Shown one piece after another: positions 24,223 through 31,870 of a DNA stretch of 46,307 nucleotides. A program made the translations under genes and the position numbers. This stretch comes from Corynebacterium sp. Marseille-P3884 (GTDB lineage Bacteria > Actinomycetota > Actinomycetes > Mycobacteriales > Mycobacteriaceae). Under the pieces are notes generated by a model. That model worked only from the letters and a program-made list of their open reading frames with translations, had not been told where the DNA came from and made no database searches. Each line of letters begins with the position of its first letter. The stretch's first letter is position 1. The stretch lies in NCBI RefSeq assembly GCF_017942225.1, contig NZ_JAGKSD010000018.1:1-46307 (forward strand), given 5' to 3'.

Positions 24223-25140
24223 CTACAGGTGGCGGGAAATCTCCTCCGCCATGAACCGCGAGCCAGCCGGCGTCGGGTGCAGGCCCATATTGTGCTGTGC
24301 GTGGGGGTCGATGACGCCGGCGACCCAGCGCTGGGAGTCCCGTGCGCAGGTGCTGTGGTGGCGCGACGGGTGCATCATTTCCACGTAGGTTGCGCCGGAG
24401 GCGGCGGCTGCTGCGCGCTGGTGGCCGCGGTTGGTGTGCTCGATCTGGTGCAGGGTGGGCATCGGCACGCCGAGCGGTGCATCGGGCACCACGTTGATGA
24501 AGCACAGGCTGTTGAGGCGGTCCGGTTCGGTGACGGACAGAGAGCCACTGAGGAGAATCTTGGCGTTCGGTGCGGCAGCGCGTGCCTTGGAGACGCCTCG
24601 GCGGATGTTGTTGATGTAGTCGCTGCGCATCTTGGCGGCGTTGAACGGCTGCGCGCCGCGCTGGATGCCGTAGGGGCCGAAGTCGTTGATGCCGACGGCG
24701 ATGACGATTGCGCGGGTGCCGCGGTGAATGTCTCCGGCGGCGATGGCCTTGTCGATCTTGCCGGGGATGACGTGCGAGGACTCCGCGGTGCAGGAATAGT
24801 CCGAGATGGGTGCGCGGGCGATCGAACCGAGCTGGCGGGGCCAGTTATTGGGGGCTTGCAGGCAGCCGAGGCGGCTGGGGTAGGTGCCCCACACGAAGTG
24901 GTGGACGTCGGGAATCGGAACCTTCTTCAAGGTGTTGCGGAGCTCGTCGGGGTTAGAGGTGTAGGAATCACCGAAGGTGACGATGTTGCCGTTCGGCGCG
25001 GAATTCGCTTCGGGAACGCCAGCGCCGACGGCGCCGATGCCTGCCGCTGCCAGCGCAGCCGTGGTAAGGAGGCGGGTCAGGCCCAAGCGTCGGGGTGCGC
25101 GGCGGGTACGGGAGGCAGACATGGAAACTCGTTTCTTCAT
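24223..25140 (-). CDS. Secreted SGNH/GDSL-type hydrolase
   Basis: A protein of about 305 aa with an N-terminal signal peptide: basic MKKRVSMSASRTRRAPRR, then hydrophobic LLTTAALAAAGIGAVGAG, with probable cleavage near NSA. The block I serine is in VTFGDSYTS, block III GxND is in VIAVGINDFGPYG, and the catalytic His is in GLHPTPAG near the C-terminus. Paired cysteines (DYSCTAES, STCARD) suit an exported protein. Likely an esterase or lipase acting outside the cell; the substrate is unknown. The start could be ATG 25140 or ATG 25122, and neither has a clear ribosome-binding site; 25140 gives the more usual basic signal-peptide start. Confidence 0.85.
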   Translation of the reverse strand: MKKRVSMSASRTRRAPRRLGLTRLLTTAALAAAGIGAVGAGVPEANSAPNGNIVTFGDSYTSNPDELRNTLKKVPIPDVHHFVWGTYPSRLGCLQAPNNWPRQLGSIARAPISDYSCTAESSHVIPGKIDKAIAAGDIHRGTRAIVIAVGINDFGPYGIQRGAQPFNAAKMRSDYINNIRRGVSKARAAAPNAKILLSGSLSVTEPDRLNSLCFINVVPDAPLGVPMPTLHQIEHTNRGHQRAAAAASGATYVEMMHPSRHHSTCARDSQRWVAGVIDPHAQHNMGLHPTPAGSRFMAEEISRHL

Positions 25141-25285
25141 TTGGGGGAGGCGGGAGAACGCAACTGGTCGAATCAATAGTCACATCCGACACATGCGTCA
25201 CACTATGCTAACTGATTCGCGGAGAAACTGACAGCTTGCGCTCAATAAACTTGGAGTCAGCCACATTACTGAGCGCAGCGAGGCA

Positions 25286-25318
25286 GAAAAAATCCCGCTT
25301 CCACGAAGGAAACGGGAT
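25286..25318 (-). terminator. Rho-independent terminator after the holin-family gene
   Basis: Reading the minus strand: stem ATCCCG-TTTCC, loop TTCGT, GGAA-CGGGAT, followed by a run of T. It lies about 30 nt downstream of the stop of the 25347-25730 gene. Confidence 0.85.
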
Positions 25319-25346
25319 GACGGAGGAAGTGCTTGGGGGCCGAGTT

Positions 25347-25730
25347 TTAGTTCTTGGACTTGTCGCGGGACAGGCCGGTGGCCTTGAATACTGCCTCGAC
25401 GATCCAGCTCGCGATCGCCATGACGATCGCGCCGAAGAATGCCGCCCAGAAGCCGCTGAGCTGCAGGCCGCTGCCGAGCCCGTCGGAGATCCAACCGACG
25501 ATGGAGAACAGCAGGGTGTTCACCAGCAGGGAGAACAGGCCCAAGGTGACGATCTTCAGCGGGATGCTGATCAGGTTCACAACTGGGGAGATGAAGGCAT
25601 TGACGAACATGAACACCAGCGCGACCCAAATGAACGCGCCGACGCCCCCCATGACCTCAACGCCGGGCACGATCAGGGTGACCAGCCACAGGGCGACCGC
25701 GGTCATGACGACATCGATGAGGAAACGCAT
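25347..25730 (-). CDS. Phage holin family IV-like membrane protein
   Basis: A 127-aa protein with four transmembrane segments. It starts MRFLIDVVMTAVALWLVTLIVPGVEV and contains FVNAFISPVVNLISIPLKIVTLGLFSLLVNTLLF, the signature of the widespread chromosomal 4-TM family named after phage holins. In actinobacteria these are ordinary chromosomal genes; no phage genes are near, so lysis is not implied. The function is unknown. The ribosome-binding site TTAGGAGAAT is good. It lies 27 nt after the upstream 142-aa gene and probably shares its transcript. Confidence 0.85.
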   Translation of the reverse strand: MRFLIDVVMTAVALWLVTLIVPGVEVMGGVGAFIWVALVFMFVNAFISPVVNLISIPLKIVTLGLFSLLVNTLLFSIVGWISDGLGSGLQLSGFWAAFFGAIVMAIASWIVEAVFKATGLSRDKSKN

Positions 25731-25757
25731 GATTGATTCTCCTAATTGCTGGGTTGA

Positions 25758-26186
25758 CTAATGCTCAAAAAGCTCGTGGATGATGTGGAATTGGCGGTCG
25801 CCGGGGACGTCGATAAGCGCGTTTTGTGCTTTTCGACGCGCGGGGCCGCTCTTTGCCGCAACCACACGCACCGCGTCGAGGCCGATCGGGCGACGCGTCT
25901 CGACGGTCGCGCTCGCGTCGCTGGCGTAGGAAAGCTGCTGCGGATCGAGTGCGGTGTCGATGTCGATGCCCGCTTCGCCGACCGGGACACCGAGCAGGAG
26001 AGTGTCCTCGGTGAGCTGCGGGATTGCTCGCGGAGTCAGATAAAAAGTAGTGCCGAGCGTGGTGTCCGCGGTGAAGTCTGCGGATGGAACCGGAGCCCAT
26101 GCGATCCATGAGGAGATGTTGTCCAGGGTCGGCGTAGCGCCGTCACCCGCGGCGAAACCAGTGTTGAGAGAGTAATTCAGCTTCAT
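25758..26186 (-). CDS. Unknown 142-aa protein
   Basis: It starts MKLNYSLNTGFAAGDGATPTLDNISSWIAWAPVP, with no signal peptide or membrane helix. The composition suggests a beta-rich fold with a central TFYLTPRAIPQLTEDTLLLGVPVG and a basic stretch near the end (KSGPARRKAQNAL). I do not recognise the family. A TAGGAT box 7 nt before the ATG gives it its own leaderless promoter even though the aminotransferase gene ends only 33 nt upstream on the same strand. Confidence 0.75.
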   Translation of the reverse strand: MKLNYSLNTGFAAGDGATPTLDNISSWIAWAPVPSADFTADTTLGTTFYLTPRAIPQLTEDTLLLGVPVGEAGIDIDTALDPQQLSYASDASATVETRRPIGLDAVRVVAAKSGPARRKAQNALIDVPGDRQFHIIHELFEH

Positions 26187-26193
26187 GCCCGCA

Positions 26194-26199
26194 ATCCTA
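26194..26199 (-). promoter_or_regulatory. -10 box of the 142-aa gene (TAGGAT)
   Basis: TAGGAT on the minus strand, 7 nt from the ATG at 26186. Confidence 0.5.
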
Positions 26200-26219
26200 G
26201 TGATTTCTATATTTCGGCA

Positions 26220-27251
26220 TCATTTCGTTGTTGAATGAATCGCTTTCCATGCCGAGAGGAATTCTTCAGCTTCATCACGGTTCGTCACCGTGACGCGCAG
26301 GCCCTCGGGGAAGGCGCGGACAAGGATTCCACGGGTTGCCAACTGGCGGGCGAGAGCAGCGGAGTCCACATCCGGCAGCCACACGAAATTGGCCTGGGAA
26401 CGCAGGGCGCCAATGCCGTCGGCGACCTCGTCGCGTGCCTCGATGGTGTCCTCGACGCGGGCGAGGAGCTCCTCGGAATGCTGCAGTGACGCGATCGCGC
26501 CGGCTTGCGCGATAGCGCTGACCTGGAAAGGAACCCCCATCTTGTCCAGCGCCTCGATCAGGTCAGGGGCGCCGAATGCGTAGCCGACGCGGGTGCCAGC
26601 CAGGCCGTAGGCCTTGGAGAAGGTGCGCAAGCAGACCAGGTTCGGATAGTCGCGGAATACGCTAGTGCCCTCGACTGCGTCTGGATCTCGGTTGTACTCC
26701 ACATACGCCTCATCCAGCGCCAAGGTCACATGCTCAGGCACGCGGTCCATGAACGCGGCGAACTCGGAGCGGGTGATCACCTGGCCACTCGGATTGTTGG
26801 GGGAGCAGAGGAAGACCAGGGAGGTGGAATCGTCGATAAGCGAAAGCATGCGCTCGAGGTCGTGCTTGCCGTTGGAAAGCAGCGGGACCGGGCGTGCCTG
26901 TGTGCCCACGACCTGGCAAAAGATCGGGTACGCCTCGAAGCTGCGCCACGGGAAGATCACGTTGTTTTCCGGTGTCGACGTCGCTTGCACGAGCTGCTGG
27001 CACAGCGCGGACGAACCGCAGCCGACCGTGACATTCTCCGGCTCGACACCCAGGTGGCGGGCGAGCGCACGGCGCAATGACACCGCACCCATGTCCGGGT
27101 ACCTGTTCGCTCCGCGCGCCGCGGCGACCATCGCGTCGACCGCTGACGGCAACGGTCCCTGCGGGGCCTCATTCGAGGACAGCTTGAGCGCGTCCGGGTC
27201 GCTCTTGCCCGGGACGTAGGACGGAATGTCGGCGAGGTCACGGCGAATCAT
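26220..27251 (-). CDS. pat: HisC-like aromatic amino-acid aminotransferase
   Basis: A 343-aa class I/II PLP aminotransferase. The PLP lysine is in RTFSKAYGLAGTRVGYAFG, the conserved SPNNPSGQ follows FLC, DEAYVEY supplies the cofactor-contacting Asp, and the C-terminal Arg lies in GLRVTVTNRDE. The family comprises histidinol-phosphate and aromatic (Phe/Tyr) transaminases; the corynebacterial member at this locus is the aromatic transaminase Pat. The nearby prephenate/arogenate dehydrogenase TyrA supports an aromatic role. HisC activity remains possible. The ATG at 27251 has TAGACT 8 nt upstream. Confidence 0.88.
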   Translation of the reverse strand: MIRRDLADIPSYVPGKSDPDALKLSSNEAPQGPLPSAVDAMVAAARGANRYPDMGAVSLRRALARHLGVEPENVTVGCGSSALCQQLVQATSTPENNVIFPWRSFEAYPIFCQVVGTQARPVPLLSNGKHDLERMLSLIDDSTSLVFLCSPNNPSGQVITRSEFAAFMDRVPEHVTLALDEAYVEYNRDPDAVEGTSVFRDYPNLVCLRTFSKAYGLAGTRVGYAFGAPDLIEALDKMGVPFQVSAIAQAGAIASLQHSEELLARVEDTIEARDEVADGIGALRSQANFVWLPDVDSAALARQLATRGILVRAFPEGLRVTVTNRDEAEEFLSAWKAIHSTTK

Positions 27252-27259
27252 GCTTTAAG

Positions 27260-27265
27260 AGTCTA
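27260..27265 (-). promoter_or_regulatory. -10 box of the aromatic aminotransferase gene (TAGACT)
   Basis: TAGACT on the minus strand, 8 nt from the ATG at 27251. Confidence 0.5.
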
Positions 27266-27330
27266 TTCCCACGCGCACCCAAATTTTTTGGTCCGGCTGC
27301 ACCGTTGTGGGTAGTGTGTAACAAGGCTAT

Positions 27331-27420
27331 GGAGATGTGCCAGAGTGGCCGATTGGGGCTCCCTGCTAAGGAGTTGACCTTTCACGAGGTCCGCAGGTTC
27401 AAATCCTGTCATCTCCGCCA
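27331..27420 (+). tRNA. tRNA-Ser(GCT)
   Basis: The seven-base acceptor arms GGAGATG/CATCTCC pair. The anticodon arm CTCC-CTGCTAA-GGAG gives GCT, reading AGC/AGU. A long variable arm, T-loop TTCAAAT and encoded CCA (27418-27420) are present. One base separates it from tRNA-Arg, so the two are co-transcribed. Confidence 0.96.
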
Positions 27421-27421
27421 T

Positions 27422-27497
27422 GCGCCCGTAGCTCAACGGATAGAGCATCTGACTACGGATCAGAAGGTTGGGGGTTCGAATCCCTCCGGGCGCACCA
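27422..27497 (+). tRNA. tRNA-Arg(ACG), copy 1
   Basis: Acceptor arms GCGCCCG/CGGGCGC and anticodon arm TCTGA-CTACGGA-TCAGA give ACG, which is converted to inosine-CG by TadA and then reads CGU/CGC/CGA. CCA is encoded. The tRNA body is identical to copy 2 at 29048. Confidence 0.96.
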
Positions 27498-27507
27498 CTT
27501 ATTTTTG

Positions 27508-27536
27508 CCGGTCAGAGGCTTCTCTGGCCGGTTTTT
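27508..27536 (+). terminator. Rho-independent terminator after the Ser-Arg tRNA pair
   Basis: Arms CCGGTCAGAG (27508-27517) and CTCTGGCCGG (27522-27531), one G-T pair, loop of 4 nt, then TTTTT. Confidence 0.9.
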
Positions 27537-27569
27537 GCGTCTTGCGGTGAGTGTTCCTGCGCGGTGAAG

Positions 27570-27594
27570 TAGATTCGGTGGGCGGATAACGCCC
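27570..27594 (+). promoter_or_regulatory. Probable mgtE promoter and leader hairpin
   Basis: TAGATT (27570-27575) is a candidate -10. The short leader contains a GGGCG/CGCCC hairpin (27580-27594) just before the ribosome-binding site AGAGGA. It is far too short for an M-box magnesium riboswitch. Confidence 0.35.
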
Positions 27595-27616
27595 GCGGTG
27601 AAGAAAAGAGGACGCC

Positions 27617-28978
27617 ATGGCCACGACGCAGGAGCGTGATGCTTTGCGCGAGCTAGAAAAGCTCGTGGAAACGCGGTTGCGCGGTGACCGAGCCGAAGAG
27701 ATTTCGGGTCTGCTCGCAGAGGCGACATTGAGTGAGATCATCCGGCTCATCGAGCATTCGCCGATCAAGCGCGGTGCCGTACTCTTCCGCCTTCTACCGC
27801 CGGAGCGCGCGGGTGCCGTATTCGATGCGCTCGATCCGCGACACCAGGCGGATATGGTGCACGCGCTGGGCAGTGACAGCGTCGGCGAGTTCTTTGAGGA
27901 CATGGGCGCGGAAGACCGCGTCATGCTTCTCGACGAGCTCCCCGGGTCCGTCGCCGAGCGCCTCCTCAAAGAGCTGGGCGAAAAGGACAAAGAGAATACT
28001 GACGCGGTCCTGGGATACGAGAAGGGCACTGTCGGCCGCGTGATGTCCCCGGAGATCCCAGAGATCTACGGGTCGATGACGGCGCACGAGGTGCGTGAGC
28101 TGCTGCGCCAACAGCACGAGGACCTGGAGACTCTGTACACCCTGCCGGTGATCGACCGGGACCGGCAGCTGACCGGCATCGTGAAGATGCGCCGGCTCTT
28201 CCTCGCTGACGGTGATACGCAGATAGCGGAATTGCTGGAGGAATCGCCGTCCGTGGTCGCCACCGCGAATGCGGAGGAGACTGCCCGCTGGTTCCTTCCG
28301 TTGGCGCTGCTTGCACTGCCTGTGGTGGATTCCGGCAACCGCCTGGTGGGCATCTTCACCTTCGACGAGGCACAGCATGTCGTGGAGAGCGAGGACTCCG
28401 AGGACAGCGCGCGTCAGGGTGGTTCTGAGGCCCTCAAACAGCCGTATCTGTCCACCCCGCTGACCAACCTAGTGAAGTCGCGCATCGTGTGGCTTCTCGT
28501 GCTCGCGGTCTCCGCGATTCTCACCGTCCAGGTCCTCGACGTCTTCGAGGAGAAGATGGAGCAGGCCGTGGTGCTCTCCTTGTTCATTCCGTTGCTCACA
28601 GGCACAGGCGGCAACACGGGCAACCAGGCGGCGACGACAGTGACGAGGGCATTGGCGCTTGGCGACGTCAAGAAATCCGACGTCCTCAAAGTCATGTGGC
28701 GTGAAGTCCGAGTGGGCTTGATGCTCGGCGCTGTCCTCGGCACATTGGGCTTTACCCTGGCTACCTTGGTCTACGGGCTGGACATGGGCATGGTGATCGG
28801 CCTGACCCTGTTGTCCATCTGCACCATGTCGGCAACGGTGGGTGGCGCTATGCCGATCGTGGCAAAGACAGTCGGCGCGGATCCGGCAGTGTTTTCTAAC
28901 CCCTTCATCTCCACCTTCTGCGATGCGACGGGCTTGATCATCTACTTCCTCGTCGCGACGTCCATTCTCGGCTTATAA
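27617..28978 (+). CDS. mgtE: Magnesium transporter MgtE
   Basis: A 453-aa MgtE. The N-terminal MgtE superhelical domain spans residues ~20-130 (HSPIKRGAVLFRLLPPERAGAVFDAL). Two CBS domains follow (~135-255), with MSPEIPEIYGSMTAHEVRELL at the first. A connecting helix leads to five transmembrane segments in the last 170 residues, including the pore signature GTGGNTGNQAATTVTRALALGD. MgtE imports Mg2+ by gated diffusion; the CBS/N domain acts as the intracellular Mg2+ sensor. The length and domain order are normal. The ribosome-binding site AGAGGA precedes the ATG. It is flanked on both sides by identical tRNA-Arg genes. Confidence 0.95.
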   Translation: MATTQERDALRELEKLVETRLRGDRAEEISGLLAEATLSEIIRLIEHSPIKRGAVLFRLLPPERAGAVFDALDPRHQADMVHALGSDSVGEFFEDMGAEDRVMLLDELPGSVAERLLKELGEKDKENTDAVLGYEKGTVGRVMSPEIPEIYGSMTAHEVRELLRQQHEDLETLYTLPVIDRDRQLTGIVKMRRLFLADGDTQIAELLEESPSVVATANAEETARWFLPLALLALPVVDSGNRLVGIFTFDEAQHVVESEDSEDSARQGGSEALKQPYLSTPLTNLVKSRIVWLLVLAVSAILTVQVLDVFEEKMEQAVVLSLFIPLLTGTGGNTGNQAATTVTRALALGDVKKSDVLKVMWREVRVGLMLGAVLGTLGFTLATLVYGLDMGMVIGLTLLSICTMSATVGGAMPIVAKTVGADPAVFSNPFISTFCDATGLIIYFLVATSILGL

Positions 28979-29047
28979 CGCTCCGGTGACCAGCGGATTT
29001 TGCCTGCTGTTCACCGTGGTGTACCGTTACATCTCGTTGCAAAACAC

Positions 29048-29120
29048 GCGCCCGTAGCTCAACGGATAGAGCATCTGACTACGGATCAGAAGGTTGGGGG
29101 TTCGAATCCCTCCGGGCGCA
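29048..29120 (+). tRNA. tRNA-Arg(ACG), copy 2
   Basis: Identical over its 73 nt to copy 1 at 27422. The encoded CCA is absent here (A is followed by CGC). Confidence 0.96.
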
Positions 29121-29130
29121 CGCTTCACAT

Positions 29131-29171
29131 AAAGCCCGTGACCTGGCAGCTACGCCAGATCGCGGGCTTTT
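29131..29171. terminator. Terminator between tRNA-Arg copy 2 and tyrA
   Basis: Outer stem AAAGCCCG/CGGGCTTT and inner CTGGC/GCCAG, with TTTT after the stem on the plus strand and an A-rich 5' foot, so it can serve both the tRNA (plus) and tyrA (minus). Confidence 0.8.
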
Positions 29172-29192
29172 CTGCTTTCCGTGCACCCTCGT

Positions 29193-30269
29193 TTAGAACA
29201 CGTCGATGCGCCCGCCGAGCGACTCGGTCTGACGGAGGGCTTTGACCCAGCCGTGCGCGCCGAGCTGGATGCGCATGACGGGGCGGGAGGAGATCTTGAT
29301 CGGCGAGACCGACTCGGCGCGGGCGCCCTTGCGCGCACCCATGCGGGTGACGGCGCGGTAGCCGGCGCCGACGAGCTGCTCCAAGTCGGGCTCGGGCGCG
29401 GCCAGCGAAGAGCGGGCATCCTGCAGCAGCGGGATGATCTCGTCCAAGGTCTTCACCACGGCATCGGCGTTGGTCTCGCACATCGCGCGCACCAGTTCGG
29501 GCTCGGTGCCAGCAACACGGGTTGCGCCGCGGAACGAGCCGGCAGCCAGGGACTGGGCGAGGGTGCCGCCGCGGTCGCCGACGACGGCGAGTGCTTCAGC
29601 CAGCACGTGCGGCAGATGGGAGACGCGGGCGACTGCCTCGTCATGCTTCTCCACCGACACGGGGACTGCTTCAGCGCTGCACACGCGTGCGAGCTCGCAG
29701 ACCTGGCCGAAGATGTCCACCCAGTCCGCGGGGACACGACGTCCGGCATCTTCGCATTCCTTGGCGTAGTCGTAGGTGATCGCCCAGGCGGCGCGGGTGA
29801 ACAGGCCGGCGCGGGAGGCGCCCCAACCGGAGTCCTCGGTGCCGGACATCGGGTGGCCGCCGACGTAACGTTCGCGCATGCCGCGGGCGCGCACCAGCTC
29901 GTCGACAGGCTTTTTCACACTGACCACGTCGGTGATGCCGCAATTTGGCGCGTACATCGCGATCGAATCGAGGACGTCCTCCACCGCGTGCATGGGCACG
30001 GCGATAACGATGAGCGCGTGGTCGGAGGACGCACGGGAGAGCACGCGGGACAGGTCGTCGGAGACGTCGAAGCCTTCGCGCGCGGCGTCGCGCATGCCGG
30101 AGCGGGAGTGCGTGTAGCCGTAGACCGGCACCCCTGCGGCATCTAAGTCGCGCATGATTGATCCGCCGATGAGCCCCAGCCCGATAATGCAGGTCGTGGG
30201 CAGGGTACGCCGCCCTCCGACGCGTGCGTTGGACCCCTGGTTGCCTGACATACCGTGTTGCTCGTTCAC
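29193..30269 (-). CDS. tyrA: Prephenate/arogenate dehydrogenase TyrA
   Basis: A 358-aa dehydrogenase for tyrosine synthesis. The Rossmann loop IIGLGLIGGSIMRDL begins near residue 28. The catalytic region reads ITDVVSVKKPVDELV, and the conserved HPMSGTEDSGWGASRAGLF follows. HDEAVARVSHLPHVLAEAL is the second conserved histidine block. It oxidatively decarboxylates prephenate or arogenate; in corynebacteria the arogenate route with NADP is typical, but sequence alone does not settle this. The start is the GTG at 30269; an ATG six codons later is an alternative. It is divergent from the TadA-associated gene, with 39 nt between starts. Confidence 0.93.
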   Translation of the reverse strand: MNEQHGMSGNQGSNARVGGRRTLPTTCIIGLGLIGGSIMRDLDAAGVPVYGYTHSRSGMRDAAREGFDVSDDLSRVLSRASSDHALIVIAVPMHAVEDVLDSIAMYAPNCGITDVVSVKKPVDELVRARGMRERYVGGHPMSGTEDSGWGASRAGLFTRAAWAITYDYAKECEDAGRRVPADWVDIFGQVCELARVCSAEAVPVSVEKHDEAVARVSHLPHVLAEALAVVGDRGGTLAQSLAAGSFRGATRVAGTEPELVRAMCETNADAVVKTLDEIIPLLQDARSSLAAPEPDLEQLVGAGYRAVTRMGARKGARAESVSPIKISSRPVMRIQLGAHGWVKALRQTESLGGRIDVF

Positions 30270-30294
30270 GCTGACAAGCTTTCCACAACGCGAG

Positions 30295-30300
30295 TAGTCT
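30295..30300 (+). promoter_or_regulatory. -10 box of the TadA-associated gene (TAGTCT)
   Basis: TAGTCT ends 8 nt before the ATG at 30309. Confidence 0.5.
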
Positions 30301-30308
30301 GACTAGGC

Positions 30309-30833
30309 ATGAACGACGGACATGCGGAAGCTGGCTCAGGCGACGGGTACGACAGCGCCTTCGAGGACGGCTACGCGGTCACTGTGGCCAGGCGCGACGG
30401 GGAGTGGGTCGTCGCGGAATTCGACGACGATTTCGAGAATCTAGATACGTCCATCAACGCGGTGCGCGGTCTCCGCAGCGAAGGTGCGGCGTTCGCGCTC
30501 CTCAATGTCGAAGAGGCGTACCTCGTCATCGTGCGTCCCGGCCCGTCGCGCACGCGCGTGCTCATCTCGGACGCGACAATGGCGGTCGACGATGATTTCG
30601 CGGCCGAAGTGCTCGACACCGCGGGCATTGAGATCCCGGACATCGACCCGGATGAGCTGGACAATATCGACGGCTGGGCCGACGGCGACTTCAAGATTCT
30701 CGAGGATATCGGTTTCAGCGAGGAGCTCATGAGCGTGCTTATCGACGACTCCGATGACGACCCCTCCGACATCATCGACCGAATCGCTGACGAGCTCGGC
30801 TTCATCGACGAGCTCGACCGGGCGCTGAATTAG
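30309..30833 (+). CDS. tRNA adenosine deaminase-associated protein
   Basis: A 174-aa, strongly acidic protein (DDDFENLD, DIDPDELDNIDGWADGDFKILEDIGF, LIDDSDDDPSDIIDRIADELGFIDELD). This family is found in actinobacteria directly upstream of tadA. Its function is unknown, but conserved adjacency suggests a partner or regulator of TadA. It is likely cytoplasmic, with no membrane segments. Only 7 nt separate its stop from the tadA start, so the two are co-transcribed. The start is defined by its -10 box. Confidence 0.85.
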   Translation: MNDGHAEAGSGDGYDSAFEDGYAVTVARRDGEWVVAEFDDDFENLDTSINAVRGLRSEGAAFALLNVEEAYLVIVRPGPSRTRVLISDATMAVDDDFAAEVLDTAGIEIPDIDPDELDNIDGWADGDFKILEDIGFSEELMSVLIDDSDDDPSDIIDRIADELGFIDELDRALN

Positions 30834-30840
30834 CCCCGTC

Positions 30841-31302
30841 ATGAGCCAGCTGGAGCAACGCGCCGAACAACGGATGCGCCGCGCCATCGAGGTCGCCCGC
30901 ACCACACCAGCAGCGGACATACCGGTCGGCGCGGTGATTTATGGGCCGGACGGCACCGAAATCGCCACCGGGACGAACCGCCGCGAGACAGATCAGGATC
31001 CGGTCGGGCACGCGGAGGTCGTCGCCACGCGAGCAGCCGCGCGCGCCCTGGGCACCTGGCGGCTCGACGGTTGCGAGCTCGTGGTCACGCTTGAACCGTG
31101 CACGATGTGCGCGGGCGCGATCCTCGGCGCGCGCATGAAAAGCGTGGTCTTCGGCGCGTACGAGCCCAAGACGGGAGCCGTGGGATCGCTTATCGACGTC
31201 CTCCGCGACCCGCCCCACCTCCACACCGTCGAGGTGCGCGGTGGCGTCCTCGAGGCTGAAACCGCTGCGCTGATGACTGGGTTTTTCGACCGTTTGCGCT
31301 GA
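30841..31302 (+). CDS. tadA: tRNA-specific adenosine deaminase TadA
   Basis: A 153-aa zinc deaminase. The catalytic HAE is in DPVGHAEVVATRAA and the zinc cysteines are in LEPCTMCAGAILGARM (PCxxC). TadA converts adenosine 34 to inosine in tRNA-Arg(ACG). Two copies of that tRNA gene lie within 3.5 kb upstream. The length is typical. It forms an operon with the associated-protein gene. The N-terminus MSQLEQRAEQRMRRAIEVAR is a usual first helix. Confidence 0.95.
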   Translation: MSQLEQRAEQRMRRAIEVARTTPAADIPVGAVIYGPDGTEIATGTNRRETDQDPVGHAEVVATRAAARALGTWRLDGCELVVTLEPCTMCAGAILGARMKSVVFGAYEPKTGAVGSLIDVLRDPPHLHTVEVRGGVLEAETAALMTGFFDRLR

Positions 31303-31362
31303 TCAGTAGTTCGCGCCGTGGATTGACATGGAATCGTTACCCAACCGTCACCTTGATTTCTC

Positions 31363-31368
31363 TAGCAT
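31363..31368 (+). promoter_or_regulatory. Probable -10 box of csbD (TAGCAT)
   Basis: TAGCAT about 39 nt before the csbD ATG, leaving a leader that contains the strong ribosome-binding site AGAAGGAG. An alternative sigma factor is possible for this stress-type gene but cannot be assigned by eye. Confidence 0.3.
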
Positions 31369-31407
31369 GGGCCGAGTAAGCGAAATCAACTTAGAAGGAG
31401 AAAGATC

Positions 31408-31620
31408 ATGGCTGATCTCAACGGCAAGCTGGACCAGGTCAAGGGCGACGCTAAGGAAGCTCTGGGCAACGTCACCGACAACGACGCTCTGAAGAACGAG
31501 GGCAAGGCTGACCAGCTCACCGGCGGCGTCAAGGACAAGCTGAACGAGGCTGGCGACAAGATCAAGGACAAGGCCAACGAGGTCGCTGGCAAGATCCAGG
31601 ATTCCCGCGACGAGAACTAA
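31408..31620 (+). CDS. CsbD-family stress protein
   Basis: A 70-aa, highly charged, repeat-like protein: LNGKLDQVKGDAKEALGNVTDND ... GKADQLTGGVKDKLNEAGDKIKDKANEVAGK. This is the CsbD family, whose members are often among the most abundant proteins under general stress; the molecular role is unknown. A very good ribosome-binding site (AGAAGGAGA) and biased codon use (AAG, AAC, GGC) suggest high expression. Confidence 0.92.
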   Translation: MADLNGKLDQVKGDAKEALGNVTDNDALKNEGKADQLTGGVKDKLNEAGDKIKDKANEVAGKIQDSRDEN

Positions 31621-31686
31621 ACCGTCGCTTGAGCCGAGTGCCTAGGAATTTGGTTCACCGGCGACGCTACCGCTACTCTGTTCTGC

Positions 31687-31774
31687 GGTAGCGTGTCCGA
31701 GCGGCCGAAGGTACTCGCCTCGAAAGCGAGTGAGGGTAAAACCTCCGCGGGTTCAAATCCCGCCGCTACCGCCA
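31687..31774 (+). tRNA. tRNA-Ser(CGA)
   Basis: Acceptor arms GGTAGCG/CGCTACC, anticodon arm CTCGC-CTCGAAA-GCGAG (anticodon CGA, reading UCG), long variable arm, encoded CCA (31772-31774). TACTCT at 31673-31678 is a possible -10. Confidence 0.96.
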
Positions 31775-31785
31775 TTTTCAAGAAG

Positions 31786-31849
31786 TTCGTGGTGTGGGTA
31801 GAATTCGGCGAAATATCGCCGTTTTTCATCTCCACACCACGAATTTTTT
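31786..31849 (+). terminator. Branched terminator between tRNA-Ser(CGA) and the MmpL gene
   Basis: A perfect 12-bp outer stem TTCGTGGTGTGG/CCACACCACGAA encloses a second hairpin GGCGA/TCGCC, and TTTTTT follows at 31844-31849. A TAGAAT hexamer in the loop (31798-31803) could act as the -10 for the MmpL gene, in which case the right half is that gene's leader. Confidence 0.7.
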
Positions 31850-31870
31850 GTTTCTAGGAAAGGGATCCCA

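Noticed and set aside
25347..25730. Prophage lysis gene
   Set aside because: The holin-family name refers to a widespread 4-TM chromosomal family; no phage structural, integrase or lysin genes are near.
27537..27616. Magnesium riboswitch (M-box) before mgtE
   Set aside because: The interval is only about 80 nt and contains one small hairpin; an M-box needs a much longer conserved fold.
27422..29121. Integrative element with attL/attR formed by the two tRNA-Arg genes
   Set aside because: The interval holds only mgtE, with no integrase or excisionase, so an active element is not supported; reported instead as a duplication of uncertain origin.
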